NCBI GenBank assembly: GCA_947044365.1
Contig: OX345640.1
Coordinates: forward strand, 1,421,001-1,485,000
Origin: Petrosia ficiformis
Taxonomy: Eukaryota > Porifera > Demospongiae > Haplosclerida > Petrosiidae
Length of the DNA: 64,000 nucleotides
Direction: 5' to 3'
The translations under genes were made by a program, and so were the position numbers. The stretch's first letter is position 1. Every line of letters begins with the position of its first letter. Shown piece by piece: positions 1-11,046 of this stretch. A model generated the notes under the pieces. That model saw only the letters and a list, made by a program, of their open reading frames with translations. It did not search any database and had not been told where the DNA came from.

Positions 1-97
1 TTTTTACTACATTTTTGGGTATGCAAGTAAGCAGGCTTGCATTCTTCATTATGTATGTATTATATACATACATGCATGTAATTTGTATTTCACATAC

Positions 98-217
98 CTG
101 AACAAGTCATTAAGTCATCATTCAATCGATATCCAGAATTACATTCACAATTAAAGCTTCCAATAGTGTTTATACATATATGATCACAGGTACTGTTATT
201 GTTACACTCATTAATAT
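98..217 (-). CDS. Calcium-binding EGF exon (gene 1)
   Basis: A 120-nt exon flanked by a GT donor at its low end and an AG acceptor at its high end. It starts and ends in phase 1. The product begins DINEC and has six cysteines in the cbEGF pattern, with DINE for calcium binding and a typical GYRLNDD loop. It is the last gene-1 exon visible before the window edge and is duplicated at 1417-1536. Confidence 0.85.
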
Positions 218-2682
218 CTGTCAAAAAGTTATGATTATGTAATATATAAATATACATTAAATACTAATTGTTTACTACATTTTTGGGTATGCAAGTAAGC
301 AGGCTTGCATTCTTCATTATGTATGTATTATATACATATATGCATAGATTGTGTGTATATCAGTGTTTTAATAAGCTTATATGGCACAACGGCCCAAACA
401 AGCTTCTTATTTGGCACTGCACAGTTCTCTTTTTTTGGCCAGTTGTGGAGTTAAATTATTATCATTATATTGTCACTAACAGCATTAACTATTTGTTATT
501 TGACTCAAGATGTATTCCAAATAGTGCATATACTTGAGCCAAATTGGCTCATGCTTCAAAACGTATCAAAAACTCTGATGTGTTTCTAACTTTGTATGTT
601 GGTATGTATGTTTCTTTGTATTTAACATATAGTGTTTTGCCCACACTGGTCAGTACTCAGCATGAATTACCCACCACTCATGATTAGATGAAGTAAACAC
701 CTCTCAAATTATACATATATAGGCTACTGAGACATATATTGGATAAACGGCACTTAATGTAAGTTAGAATCCAACCACCACTCTACAAATCCTGGGCAGA
801 ACACTTCACATACCTGAACAAGTCATTAAGACATCATTCGATTGATATCCAGTTTTACATTCAAAAATAAACTTTCTGTTAGTATTTACACATATCTGAT
901 TACATGTTCCATTATTATTGTCACAGTCATTAATAATATCTCCTATGATTGCATGTATTGTATGTAAGTACATATGTATGCATGTATGCACTTGCATACA
1001 TACATGTATGTACTTGCATATATATACATACATACATACGTATGTATGTATATATATAACATACATATGTATGTATGTATATATGTATATAACTATGTAT
1101 ACATTGTATTTGTAACATAATTACATATGTATGTATTTATTTTATATACCTGAACAAGTCGTAAAGTCATCATTCAATCGATATCCAGAATTACATTCAC
1201 AATTAAAGCTTCCAATAGTGTTTATACATCTATGATCACAGGTACTGTTATTGTTACACTCATTAATATCTGTCAAAATGTTATGATTATGTAATATATA
1301 AACATACATTAAATACTACTTTTTACTACATTTTTGGGTATGCAAGTAAGCAGGCTTGCATTCTTCATTATGTATGTATTATATACATACATGCATGTAA
1401 TTTGTATTTCACATACCTGAACAAGTCATTAAGTCATCATTCAATCGATATCCAGAATTACATTCACAATTAAAGCTTCCAATAGTGTTTATACATATAT
1501 GATCACAGGTACTGTTATTGTTACACTCATTAATATCTGTCAAAAAGTTATGATTATGTAATATATAAATATACATTAAATACTAATTGTTTACTACATT
1601 TTTGGGTATGCAAGTAAGCAGGCTTGCATTCTTCATTATGTATGTATTATATACATATATGCATAGATTGTGTGTATATCAGTGTTTTAATAAGCTTATA
1701 TGGCACAACGGCCCAAACAAGCTTCTTATTTGGCACTGCACAGTTCTCTTTTTTTGGCCAGTTGTGGAGTTAAATTATTATCATTATATTGTCACTAACA
1801 GCATTAACTATTTGTTATTTGACTCAAGATGTATTCCAAATAGTGCATATACTTGAGCCAAATTGGCTCATGCTTCAAAACGTATCAAAAACTCTGATGT
1901 GTTTCTAACTTTGTATGTTGGTATGTATGTTTCTTTGTATTTAACATATAGTGTTTTGCCCACACTGGTCAGTACTCAGCATGAATTACCCACCACTCAT
2001 GATTAGATGAAGTAAACACCTCTCAAATTATACATATATAGGCTACTGAGACATATATTGGATAAACGGCACTTAATGTAAGTTAGAATCCAACCACCAC
2101 TCTACAAATCCTGGGCAGAACACTTCACATACCTGAACAAGTCATTAAGACATCATTCGATTGATATCCAGTTTTACATTCAAAAATAAACTTTCTGTTA
2201 GTATTTACACATATCTGATTACATGTTCCATTATTATTGTCACAGTCATTAATAATATCTCCTATGATTGCATGTATTGTATGTAAGTACATATGTATGC
2301 ATGTATGCACTTGCATACATACATGTATGTACTTGCATATATATACATACATACATACGTATGTATGTATATATATAACATACATATGTATGTATGTATA
2401 TATGTATATAACTATGTATACATTGTATTTGTAACATAATTACATATGTATGTATTTATTTTATATACCTGAACAAGTCGTAAAGTCGTCATTCAATTGA
2501 TATCCACTATTACATTCACAAATATAACTTCCGTTAGTGTTCATACAATTCTGCTCACAACACCTATCTATCAAAATTAATTAAAAAAAATGATAATTAT
2601 TTATTATAGATCATAGTAATAGTGTGTGTGTGTGATAGTAATAGTGTGTGTGTGAGTGCATGTATGCATGTATGTATGTATG

Positions 2683-2718
<36 letters not shown>

Positions 2719-2728
2719 TGTATGTATG

Positions 2729-2762
<34 letters not shown>

Positions 2763-5700
2763 TATATGTATGTATGTATGTATGTATGTAGGTATGTATG
2801 TATGTATGTATGTATGTATGTACATGTATGACTGTATTCATTGTGATATGTGAGTGTATTTCGTATTACTTCTTACAATTGGTGAGGTTACATTGCATTC
2901 CTGATTGTGGTTGCTGGAAGTCTCCATTAACTTGATAAACAAACACACCAGGACATCCCAAATTACTCTCTCTATTAACACTAAAGATGCTTTTAGTAAG
3001 TGATCCATTCACACTGATAAAATCAACATTATTGCCTGCATTAATTCCTACTTGAGGTGGAGCTTGACATGTGGGTGAATATATATCTCCATACAAAAAG
3101 AAAACAAAGGAATGAACACCATTTGTTGCTAGAACACACTGAAATGTGACTCTCTGTTAAAGAAAGGTTTGTTATGTGTATGTTAGAAACATAATGATGT
3201 TAGTGTTGTAGTTGAGTGGTTGGGTCTGTCACTCAGTTATGCAATGCTGAGCAGGAACATTAATAAGTTGTGAACTGTTCAAAGGACTACAAGTATTGGG
3301 ATTATATACCTTGGTGTTTATTTCAAGAAACCTAGTAGTGATGATATCTTTATCCATATTAAATAGTTTGTTTTAGTTAATATAAAGTTAAAACTTACTT
3401 GTTTACAAGAGCAGAAATATGGCACATTATCCCATGTTATAATAAGCACTTCTGTAGCTGAGAATGTTGTTAGTTCAGGAAAAGCACTTGCTACATCCTC
3501 ACTGACTCTCTGAATAATATCATTGTTTGTAGTTACTCTATACTGCACATTACTAGCAGTTATATCAATCCAGAATGGAGCTATTAGTGCAGTACTAATA
3601 GGAAAATGATCCGGAGTGTAATCGTCAAATTGAGAAGTGAAGGAGAGAACGCCGTTGCTATTTAGCTACATAAAGAATATTAACAATTATTTGATTACAT
3701 ATACGAAAGACTGATGATAGATAGAGGAAGTCATTAAAATTTGTAACATGGGAAGTACTCTTATTTCATAAAATATTTTGTGGGCTCCCTGAACAAAAGA
3801 GCAGTGTATAAAGAGAGGACCTTGTGAATTGAATAATGAAAGTATAGATTTTGCCAGACCCACAAGTCTTAAATTTAAATAGGATAATTAAACTAAAACT
3901 AGTCACTAGTTTGAGACTTACAAACACTGTTCTATAATTTGTACTATGAAAAACAAAATCAGTATTCAGTGGTATTGATTCGAAGCCAGCATCATCTTTT
4001 AGGTGAGTTAATATATCTCCATTTTCATCACCAAAGGGAAAAAAATATCTGCTATAGCATCCAATGCCATCTGCACACTCATCAAAATCTGTCAAAAGAT
4101 ATGTACATGTTGTATATATGTGTGGGTATATGTGTGTGTATGTATGTATGTATAATATTATATGCATGTATGTATGTATATAATAGTAATAACATATGCA
4201 GATGGAATATATTGTTTACTGTGATGACGTCAGGCCCAAGGGTGTGGTGTCATCACAGTGACATATTGACAATATATAAATATACATTAAATACTAATTG
4301 TTTACTACATTTTTGGGTATGCAAGTAAGCAGGCTTGCATTCTTCATTATGTATGTATTATATACATATATGCATAGATTGTGTGTATATCAGTGTTTTA
4401 ATAAGCTTATATGGCACAACGGCCCAAACAAGCTTCTTATTTGGCACTGCACAGTTCTCTTTTTTTGGCCAGTTGTGGAGTTAAATTATTATCATTATAT
4501 TGTCACTAACAGCAATATCTTGGAAGGAAAAAGAGACTCTTTAAAGTCTTTAAGCTGTTAATTGCAGAACACCATCTAGACACAATCAGTGCCAACATCT
4601 GAGATGTGGCATTATGGTTATCCCACATTCTGTATGTTGGCATTGTTGGCCTTTTACTCTTAACTGCTACCATACTAAAGTCTGTTCACATTCAGGATGA
4701 TGATGTGATGCATGACTTTATATGTAATATAGTGTATAGTTTAATACCACAAGATTAATATATGATTATAATAACTCAATAATGAAGCAATGGATTGAAG
4801 TTTGACATGCACAAAAAGAATGGGAAGGATAATTATATGAAAATGGCATGTGGAAAAAGATGGTTGGTCATTCCGAGGTAAAGTTATGAACTTTTTTTGG
4901 AGGTCTAGGTGAACATGGATGAACATTACAGGTATATACATATGTATGTTATATGTGCATTAATGTAATAAGTATGTATGTACATATATTGGTATATATA
5001 CACATGATTGTGTCATGTATTTCACATACCTGAACAAGTCATTAAGTCATCATTCAATTGATATCCAGAATTACATTCACAAACAAAACTTCCAAAAGTA
5101 TTTACACATCTATGATCACAGGTATTGTTATAGTTGCACTCATTAAGATCTGTCAAAATGTTTATGATTATGTAATACTGTCGTTTTGGATATGCAAGTG
5201 TTAGGCTTGCATTCTTCATTAAGTATGCATACCAGTGTTTTTTATAAGCTTATTTGGTGCACCATTGGCACGAAGAGATTCTTATTTAGCACTGCACAGT
5301 TCTCTCTTTGGGTAAGATGGTGCAGGTAATTATCATTATATTGCCACTAATAGCATTAACTCTTTGCTAATTGGCTCAAGATGTATTCCCAACGGTGCAC
5401 ACACTAACCATTGTTGAGCCAATTTGGCCCACACGTACGTATCAAAACTCTGATGTATATATAAGTTTCTAACTTTGTATGTTGGTATGTATGTTATTAT
5501 GTATTTCACACATATTGTTTTGCCCACACTGGTCAGCACTCAGCATGAACTAACCACCACTCATGATCAGATGAATTAATCGCCTCTCAGATTATACATA
5601 TATAGGCTACTGAGACATAATTAAGTATATACAGGATAAACAGTTAATGTAAGTTAGAATCCAACCACCACTCTAAATATCCTGGGCGGAACACTGTACA

Positions 5701-8626
5701 TAACTGAACAAGTTATTAAGTCATCATTCAATAGATATCCAGTTTTATATTTACACATAAAACTTCCAATAGTGTTTATGCAATTACTACCATCTATCAA
5801 ATAGAGAAACAAGATATATTGAGAAAAAGGTATTCCTATAATTGCTTTGCAATGACTATATATCATTCTTTGCTAATGGCACTAGTGTCTCTACGTTTCT
5901 GTGTACTCAAAAACTGGCATGGAGCCTGAAGAAGTAAGTGTAACTGCAGTCTAAGTGCACAGAAATGGAAGTGACATGTATATATACATACATTAAACCC
6001 CGTAGAAAGCAATTATAGGGAGGGACCTCCATGCATTAAAAATGATAGTTATTTTATTATCAGAGTAATAGTGTTTCCCCTAAAGGGTGGTACCATGGCG
6101 CTCCCTCACCTTTTAATTCTAAAGTTAATGCTTGAAACACTGTTTTACAACACTAATTAAATGTTTTTGACCAATCCTCATGACTACTGATGCACTCCTC
6201 CACCCGTAATATATATCTTGGGGAAAACTCTGATACTATCTAACTATGTAAAGTACATGTCAATTCAGATAGCTGTACTATGCATATAGGGCCCAAACAA
6301 CTAGTCAACTAATCAGCTAAGCTTAGAGTGGTCGAAGTATGGATGTATGTATGTATGTATGTATGTATGTATGCATGCATGTATGTATGTATGTATGTAT
6401 GTATGTGTGTGTGTGTATGAATGTATATATGTATGTATTATATATAATATATAATGTATCTATGCATGTATGTAGGTATGGCATTGTATGCATGTATGTA
6501 TGTGTGTATGTATGCATGTATATATGTATGTAATACTATGTATGTATGCACTTCTTACAATTGCTGAGGTTACATTGCATTCCTGCTTGTGGTTGGTGGA
6601 AGTCTCCATTAACTTGAAAAACAAACACACCAGGACATCCCAAATTACTCTCTCTATTAACACTAAAGATGCTACTAGTAAGTGATCCATTCACACTGAT
6701 GAAATCAACATTATTGCCTGCATTAATTCCTACTTGAGGTGGATCATAGTCTTGACTTGTGGATGAATTTACATTTCCATACAAAAAGAAAACAAAGGAA
6801 TGAACACCATTTGTTGCTAGAACACACTGAAATGTGACTCTCTGTTAAAGAAACGTTTGTTATGTGTGTGTTAGAAACATAATGATGTTATAGTGTTGTG
6901 GTTGAGTGGTCGGGTCTTTCATTCAGTTTATTAACTGAAGTTATGTAATGCTGACCAGGAACATTAATATGATGTTCAAATGATTAGGAAGATTGGGATT
7001 ATATACCTTGGTGTTTATTTCAAGAACCCTTAATATTAGTAGTGATGTTATTTTTATCCATACTAAATATTTTGTTTTAGTTAATATAAAGTTAAAACTT
7101 ACTTCTTCACTAGAGCAGGGATATCCCACATTATCCCATGTTATAATAAGCACTTCTGTAGCTGAGAATGTTGTTAGCTCAGGAAAAGCACTTGCTACAT
7201 CCTCATTGACTCTCTGAATAGTTTCAGTGCTTGTAGTTAGTCTACGCCACACATGACTATTAGAGTCTATAACTAGATCAGTCCAGAATGGAGCTATTAG
7301 TGCAGTACTAATAGGAAACCTTTGTGGAGTAGTATTGCCGAATGAAGAATTGAAAGAAAGACCACCATTGTTATTTAGCTACATACAAACATAAAGAATG
7401 TTAACAATTATTATATACTAAAATTACATAATTATGATTCTCATTCATTCATTATTCTGCTGGAAGTCATCAAACTTTGTTACATGGGAAGTACACTTAT
7501 TAGTCTTCTTTCATAACAAGTGGGCTTCCTGAACAGAAGAGCAGTGTATAAAGTGAAGACCTTGTGAATTGAATAACAAAAGTATCGATTTTGCCAGACC
7601 CAAATCTTAATTATGAAATATGACAATTAATACTAAAAAACAAGTCACTAATTAGAGACTTACGAACACTGTTGTATAATTTGTTCTATGAAAAACAAAA
7701 TCAGTCTTCAATTCTATTAATCTGCCATACTCTGGTATGAAAGATGATAAATCTCCATTTTCAGGACCAAAGGGAAAAAAATTTCTGCCAATGCCATCTG
7801 CACACTCATCAAAATCTGTCAAAAGATATGTACATGTTGTAGATATGTGTGCGTGGGTATATGTGTATGTATGTATGTATAATATTATATGTATGTATGT
7901 AATAGTTATAACATATCTTCAAGTGCCATATATATGCAGATGGAATATATTGTTTACTGTGATGACGTCAGGCCCAAGGGTGTGGTGTCATCACAGTGAC
8001 ATATTGACAATATATTTCATGTGTGTAAACATCTGTTTCGTATGTAAAAGAAGCATAAACGTATTCTTATCTTGGAAAGAAAAAGAGGCTCTTTAAAGTC
8101 TTTAAGCTGTTAATTGCAGAACACCATCTAGACACAGTCAGTGCCAACATCTGAGATGTGGCATTATGGTTATCCCACATTCTGTATGTTGGCATTGTTG
8201 GGCCTTTGCTCTTAACTGCTACCATACTAAAGTCTGTTCACATTCAGGATGATGATGTGATGACTTTATATGTAATATAGTGTATAGTTTAATACCATAG
8301 AATTAATATATGATTATAATATAACTCAATAATGAAGCAATGGATTGAAATTTGACATGCACAAAAAGAATGGGAAGGATAATTATATGAAAATGGCATG
8401 GGGAAAAAAGATGGTTGGTCATTCCAAAGTAAAGTTATGAACTTTGTTTGGAGGTCAAGGTGAACATGGATGAACATTACAGGTATATACATATGTATGT
8501 TATATGTGCATTTATGTAATAAGTATGTATGTACATATATTGGTATAGTATATATACACATGATTGTGTCATGTATTTCACATACCTGAACAAGTCATTA
8601 AGTCATCATTCAGATCTATCACAAAA

Positions 8627-8657
<31 letters not shown>

Positions 8658-9100
8658 CATGTATGTATGTATGTATTGATTTTATTATGTATAGTTTAAT
8701 ATCATAAGTTAATATATGATTATACTGTAGCAGTGGTTTGATCTGAGGTGATGGTGAACATGAATGACCTTTAGTTTGAACTTATATTGTATATATAACT
8801 CACCAATTGTGAAAGGTGTGGCACAAAAGCTACTGTTATCAAAAGCAAAATTATATCGATATTCATAGGTACCAGCAAGACAAGGCTGGAAACTCTTGAT
8901 TTCAAAATGAGCAGTATCATTATGAATAACACAAATATCACTATCATTACAAACAGCAATATTAAAGACACCATTACTCTGTTTGTAGAGATTGAATGAA
9001 ACAAGGTCAGAATGTTGAACGATGATATCAAAGGAATCACCAATATTAGCATATATGATGTCACTTGAAGGTAAAACATTGTAACACGAGGAATTGCATG
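98..9100 (-). CDS. RTK-array gene 1, ectodomain part (Ig-like, NIDO x2, EGF xN); kinase end outside window
   Basis: This is the N-terminal and extracellular portion of a receptor of the same family as genes 2-4. Exons read 5' to 3' on the minus strand: Ig-like 8804-9100, mini-exon 8586-8615, NIDO 7664-7815, 7103-7378 and 6559-6841, half-EGF 5704-5793 (donor lost), EGF 5030-5149, NIDO 3922-4088, 3399-3665 and 2877-3153, then EGF exons 2469-2567, 2133-2258, 1417-1536, 1150-1269, 814-939 and 98-217. Most junctions are GT-AG and exon lengths keep phase. The transmembrane and kinase exons would lie left of base 1, by analogy with genes 2 and 3. Unlike genes 2 and 3, this gene has no NIDO-B module and has two NIDO-A modules. 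The signal-peptide exon is not identified. Family placement is by direct exon similarity to genes 2 and 3; a kinase in this copy is inferred. Confidence 0.82.
814..939 (-). CDS. EGF-like exon lacking its fourth cysteine (gene 1)
   Basis: A 126-nt phase 1-1 exon. The encoded module begins DIINDC and keeps five cysteines; the usual C-E-C pair reads F-E-C, so one disulfide is missing. The identical exon at 2133-2258 shows the change predates the 1319-bp duplication. Confidence 0.75.
1150..1269 (-). CDS. Calcium-binding EGF exon (gene 1)
   Basis: A 120-nt phase 1-1 exon with six cysteines, beginning DINEC, ending DDFTTCS before a GT donor. It closes one unit of the 1319-bp tandem repeat; the equivalent position in the next unit is the CC-type EGF at 2469-2567, so the duplication boundary lies in this exon. 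Confidence 0.83.
1417..1536 (-). CDS. Calcium-binding EGF exon (gene 1, duplicate copy)
   Basis: A 120-nt phase 1-1 exon that duplicates the exon at 98-217 through the 1319-bp tandem repeat. Six cysteines and the DINEC start are intact and both splice sites are present. Confidence 0.84.
2133..2258 (-). CDS. EGF-like exon lacking its fourth cysteine (gene 1, duplicate copy)
   Basis: The tandem-duplicated partner of 814-939, with the same 126-nt length, phase 1-1 ends and the same missing cysteine. Confidence 0.75.
2469..2567 (-). CDS. EGF exon with DRCC start (gene 1)
   Basis: A 99-nt phase 1-1 exon encoding a compact six-Cys EGF that begins DRCC. Comparable DRCC exons directly follow the NIDO-A module in gene 3 (29608-29712) and gene 4 (52378-52482). 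This marks the conserved first EGF after the membrane-proximal NIDO module. Confidence 0.82.
2656..2832. repeat. (GTAT)n microsatellite
   Basis: About 175 bp of nearly uninterrupted GTAT units in the intron between a NIDO exon and the next EGF exon of gene 1. Open frames here in all directions are simple Tyr/Met/Cys/Val or His/Thr/Ile translations of the repeat, not genes. Confidence 0.95.
2877..4088 (-). CDS. NIDO-A module, membrane-proximal (gene 1)
   Basis: Three exons encode one NIDO domain, as in nidogen, SNED1 and alpha-tectorin. Exon 3922-4088 (phase 1 to 0) starts DFDEC and has [10 protein letters not shown]. Exon 3399-3665 (phase 0-0) carries [16 protein letters not shown] and the YRVTT strand, then LIITWDNV. 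Exon 2877-3153 (phase 0 to 1) carries [18 protein letters not shown] and ESNLGCPG, the classic NIDO C-terminal half. The module as a whole is phase 1-1, like the EGF exons. NIDO domains are generally extracellular adhesion or matrix modules; the ligand here is unknown. Confidence 0.9.
4218..4259. promoter_or_regulatory. CRE-like site inside a conserved intronic palindrome
   Basis: Two 11-base arms (4218-4228 and 4249-4259) form a hairpin, and TGACGTCA sits at 4225-4232. The same block recurs at 7956-7997 and 31558-31599 with the site intact, and near 19376-19418 with one changed base. All lie in the intron just upstream (transcript sense: 5') of a NIDO-A exon. TGACGTCA is the consensus for CREB/ATF factors; function here is untested and the palindrome may simply be a transposon relic. 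Confidence 0.35.
4273..4513. repeat. Copy of the EGF-intron spacer transplanted into a NIDO-flanking intron
   Basis: This stretch matches 254-495 (and 1573-1814) almost base for base, but the sequence on each side matches the intron around 8005-8100 instead. The junctions fall at AATATATA and in CAGCA/ATATCTTGG. It is a mosaic formed by recombination or gene conversion between two introns of gene 1. Confidence 0.85.
4675..4930. repeat. About 250-bp interspersed intronic repeat family
   Basis: A block running from ACTAAAGTCTGTTCACATTC to GAACATTACA recurs at 8225-8480 and 19645-19905, and in partial form near 12770-12890, 26880-27085, 31800-31910, 44270-44415 and 47105-47310. Some copies travel with the NIDO-A module's upstream intron; others lie in kinase introns or spacers, so it is an old dispersed repeat as well as part of the module duplication. 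Confidence 0.75.
5030..5149 (-). CDS. EGF exon between the two NIDO modules (gene 1)
   Basis: A 120-nt phase 1-1 exon, beginning DLNEC, six cysteines, GT donor and AG acceptor intact. It sits between two NIDO-A modules; gene 4 has a matching exon at 56581-56700. Confidence 0.85.
5704..5793 (-). pseudogene. Half-EGF exon with lost splice donor (gene 1)
   Basis: The 90-nt phase 1-1 relic begins DGSNC and lacks the N-terminal third of an EGF. Its C-E-C pair has decayed to C-K-Y. The donor that reads GTATGT in sister exons reads TTATGT here (low-end flank). Sister half-EGF exons at 16521-16616 and 57595-57690 keep normal donors. Because the exon is symmetric, skipping it would leave the frame intact, so gene 1 can still be functional. 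Confidence 0.75.
6330..6545. repeat. (GTAT)n / (GCAT) microsatellite tract
   Basis: Imperfect GTAT repeats with GCAT and GTGT variants, in the intron just downstream of NIDO exon 6559-6841. The tract has equivalents at 17709-17960 (gene 2) and 58200-58388 (gene 4). Confidence 0.92.
6559..7815 (-). CDS. NIDO-A module, membrane-distal (gene 1)
   Basis: Three exons (7664-7815, 7103-7378, 6559-6841) give a second full NIDO domain with the same phases as 2877-4088. The first exon is 12 nt shorter than in its sisters and has lost the C-Y-S-R-Y stretch, so one cysteine of the module is missing. The third exon is 6 nt longer, with an extra two residues before PPQVGINAG. Both changes keep frame. Tandem NIDO-A modules occur only in genes 1 and 4 of this array. 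Confidence 0.9.
8586..8615 (-). CDS. 30-nt fusion mini-exon (gene 1)
   Basis: The acceptor and first bases (TGATAG/ATCT) match the start of the NIDO-B first exon seen in genes 2 and 3, while the remainder (LNDDLMTCS then GTATGTG) matches the end of an EGF exon. The fused exon is exactly 30 nt, phase 1-1. It marks a deletion that removed the NIDO-B module and intervening EGFs between points sharing short homology. The splice signals look usable, but inclusion is not proven. Confidence 0.7.
8804..9100 (-). CDS. Ig-like domain exon (gene 1)
   Basis: A 297-nt phase 1-1 exon. The product starts A-CNSSC, includes NIGDSFDI, four further cysteines and an AGTYEYRY strand-F motif typical of Ig-like folds, with several N-linked sequons (NSS, NDS, NDT). 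Sister exons of the same length lie at 22915-23211 and 38725-39021. It is the most N-terminal exon that can be recognised in each gene. Confidence 0.75.
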
Positions 9101-10105
9101 CTAAAGGAAAAATAAATGACAATTATTGAATTATATTGAATATTTTAGTTCATGAAAATATCCATCGCAAAACATCATAACATGACACATGATCTATCAT
9201 TATTCACAAACGTTTTTATTCAATATTTGGACATTTGTGAAATTTCGTTACAATATCAGTGTTTCAGTTTACAGTATCCTACAGAATAGTGTGAATTTAA
9301 ATGGTCATGAATATTGTTGTGGCTGATGCCATAACAAATACTTTGAGTGATTGGTTATTACAGTTGCAAAGTTGGATGGTCATGCCATAACATTTACTGA
9401 AGTCTTATTCTAGATTATCCCATATAATTTATGTCACTTCTAACAAATGCTGCAACATGCTTTGATTATTATAATAGGTACAGTTATTTTAACAATTTTG
9501 TTTTTGTAGTGAATCTATACTGGTAATAGTAATATTAAAATATTATACTGACTTAGGAGGTAATAGTATACTGCTTTTTAAAGTAATAGTGCAATCCATA
9601 AATAAATAACTAATTTATTGGTTAGTACAGTATAGTGACTATACATGCAATTATAATCTAATAATTGAAATTTCAATTATCCTTATACTGTCTATTAAAA
9701 TAGCAAAAGAACATCTTAATTAACTCATCCCAGACCTTCTTTGTGCATCTAAGATGAGATATTGGACATGATAATTGATTATAGTACAAGTATATTTTAT
9801 CATACAGTCATAACAACAACCAATTAAATTACAATTTGTATCCTTGCAACTGTACTAACCAATACATTCGTTTTTATTAATTTTTAACAATTCTATTTTC
9901 CAGTGTAATAGCATGCAATATTGTACATTGCATTGTAATTGACCCCAAGTCAGCTCACCAGGCAAAATCACCAGTGAATAATGTTTAGGGAATAATTATT
10001 CACTATCACACTGGTACTAGACAAATGTAGCTACAATCCAAAAAATCATTGTGAAGAATTTTAACAAAAATGTATGAGATTATCACATTAAAATTTAGCC
10101 TTGTA

Positions 10106-10416
10106 CCCTGGCTCTTTTAAGATGGTGGAGAAAAAGAGCTTGGATTCAACTGTTTGTACTGCACTAATTAAAATGCAAAATAACATGTGGTCACCAAAGG
10201 GTGTAGTACACACCAAGACCTGCTCGTAGTTTGGAATGAGATTGCTGAATTGAAACTAGCCATACAGATCATACTACCTATTTTCAGCTAAGCGAAACAG
10301 AAAGATTACGATAGTTTCCTGGTTGCTTCAGATATCTGGGAACTAAAAAGCTAATTAGTGCATTCACAAACAGTGAATCCAAACTCTTTTTCTCTGTCAT
10401 CTTGATAAAGAGCCTG
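10106..10416. mobile_element. Small inverted-repeat element (MITE-like)
   Basis: About 40-bp imperfect terminal inverted repeats, beginning CCTGGCTCTTTTAAGATG and ending in the complement CATCTTGATAAAGAGCCTG. Orthologous copies lie at 24241-24545 and about 41368-41673, so insertion predates duplication of the array unit. No coding capacity; the superfamily is not clear from the ends. Confidence 0.65.
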
Positions 10417-10641
10417 AGTACGAAACTACATAAAATTGAGCAACAAGATATAAAAAGAAATGATCACTTACATTCGTTACTCCCAAAGGTACAGTTAATA
10501 CTGATAGATTCACTGGGTTGGATCAACAGGAAGATCACTAATCCACATCACAATTCATGAATAAAACAATGATGGAGGGACAAACAGACATAAATGGAAA
10601 ATACGTGAATAAAATGCATTGATTACAGGACTTCCCTATAA

Positions 10642-11004
10642 CTAACCAGTTATCACAAAGAATGGTATCAGATCTAAGCATCTTAGTAAATACATCACGG
10701 ACCCACAATGATGCCTGAAGTTTGGCTGGTGTACGAAATCACCCAAAATAATGCATCCCGCAGTGATCCCGCCTCCTTTATATTGGTTCGCGAATTCGCA
10801 GTTCGATTCGTTACGTAAGTAAAACACATTTTCAATAAAAGTGAAAGAAGATGTATGGATGTCAAAACCCAAAAAGCATGCAAACAAGTTTGGGAAGCTA
10901 ACATAGGATCCAAAATTAAACAAACCACTTCTATATAACCTTACATAAGTACTTACACCGCTATAAAACAAAATACAAAGAGCTGTACTCTTGTAGGGTT
11001 TCAC
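10642..11004 (-). other. Conserved open frame in gene 1 5' spacer; possible leader exon
   Basis: A 120-codon frame repeated at 24770-25132 with only a few residue changes. Its first residues, MKPYKSTALCILFYS, resemble a short signal peptide, and a GTGTAAGT donor context follows. Splicing at the weaker GT would give phase 1, matching the Ig-like exon; the stronger GTAAGT would give phase 0, which would not. Gene 3 has no copy, because this stretch is replaced there. It may be non-coding spacer that is simply young. The full frame as a protein is unlikely. Confidence 0.25.
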
Positions 11005-11046
11005 TCATGCATCCAACATGTGCTTCAGACCTGATCTGATAGTTAC

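Larger units (their letters stand above)
1..2487. repeat. 1319-bp direct tandem duplication carrying EGF exons
   Basis: Bases 1-1319 are repeated from 1320 with a constant offset of 1319, and similarity runs to about 2487. The copies look identical over almost all of this length. Each copy holds one six-Cys EGF exon (98-217 and 1417-1536), intron spacer, and one longer EGF exon (814-939 and 2133-2258). The EGF exon at 1150-1269 corresponds to 2469-2567, where the copies diverge. Near-identity means a recent duplication or recent gene conversion; an assembly duplication is also possible. Confidence 0.92.

Noticed and set aside
268..537. 89-codon plus-strand frame repeated at 1587-1856 and, in part, at 4298-4561
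   Set aside because: It lies in introns between EGF exons and is repeated only because the intron is duplicated. No domain, and it is opposite to the gene.
2604..2853. Overlapping frames on both strands rich in Tyr/Met/Cys/Val or His/Thr/Ile
   Set aside because: These are translations of GTAT microsatellite; the same holds for similar frames near 6330-6545, 17709-17961, 29393-30060, 43788-43988, 51455-51816, 52502-52700 and 58184-58477.
6993..7217. Conserved plus-strand frame opposite NIDO exons (also near 18437, 30546 and 58842)
   Set aside because: It is the antisense of the well-supported NIDO middle exon and its intron.
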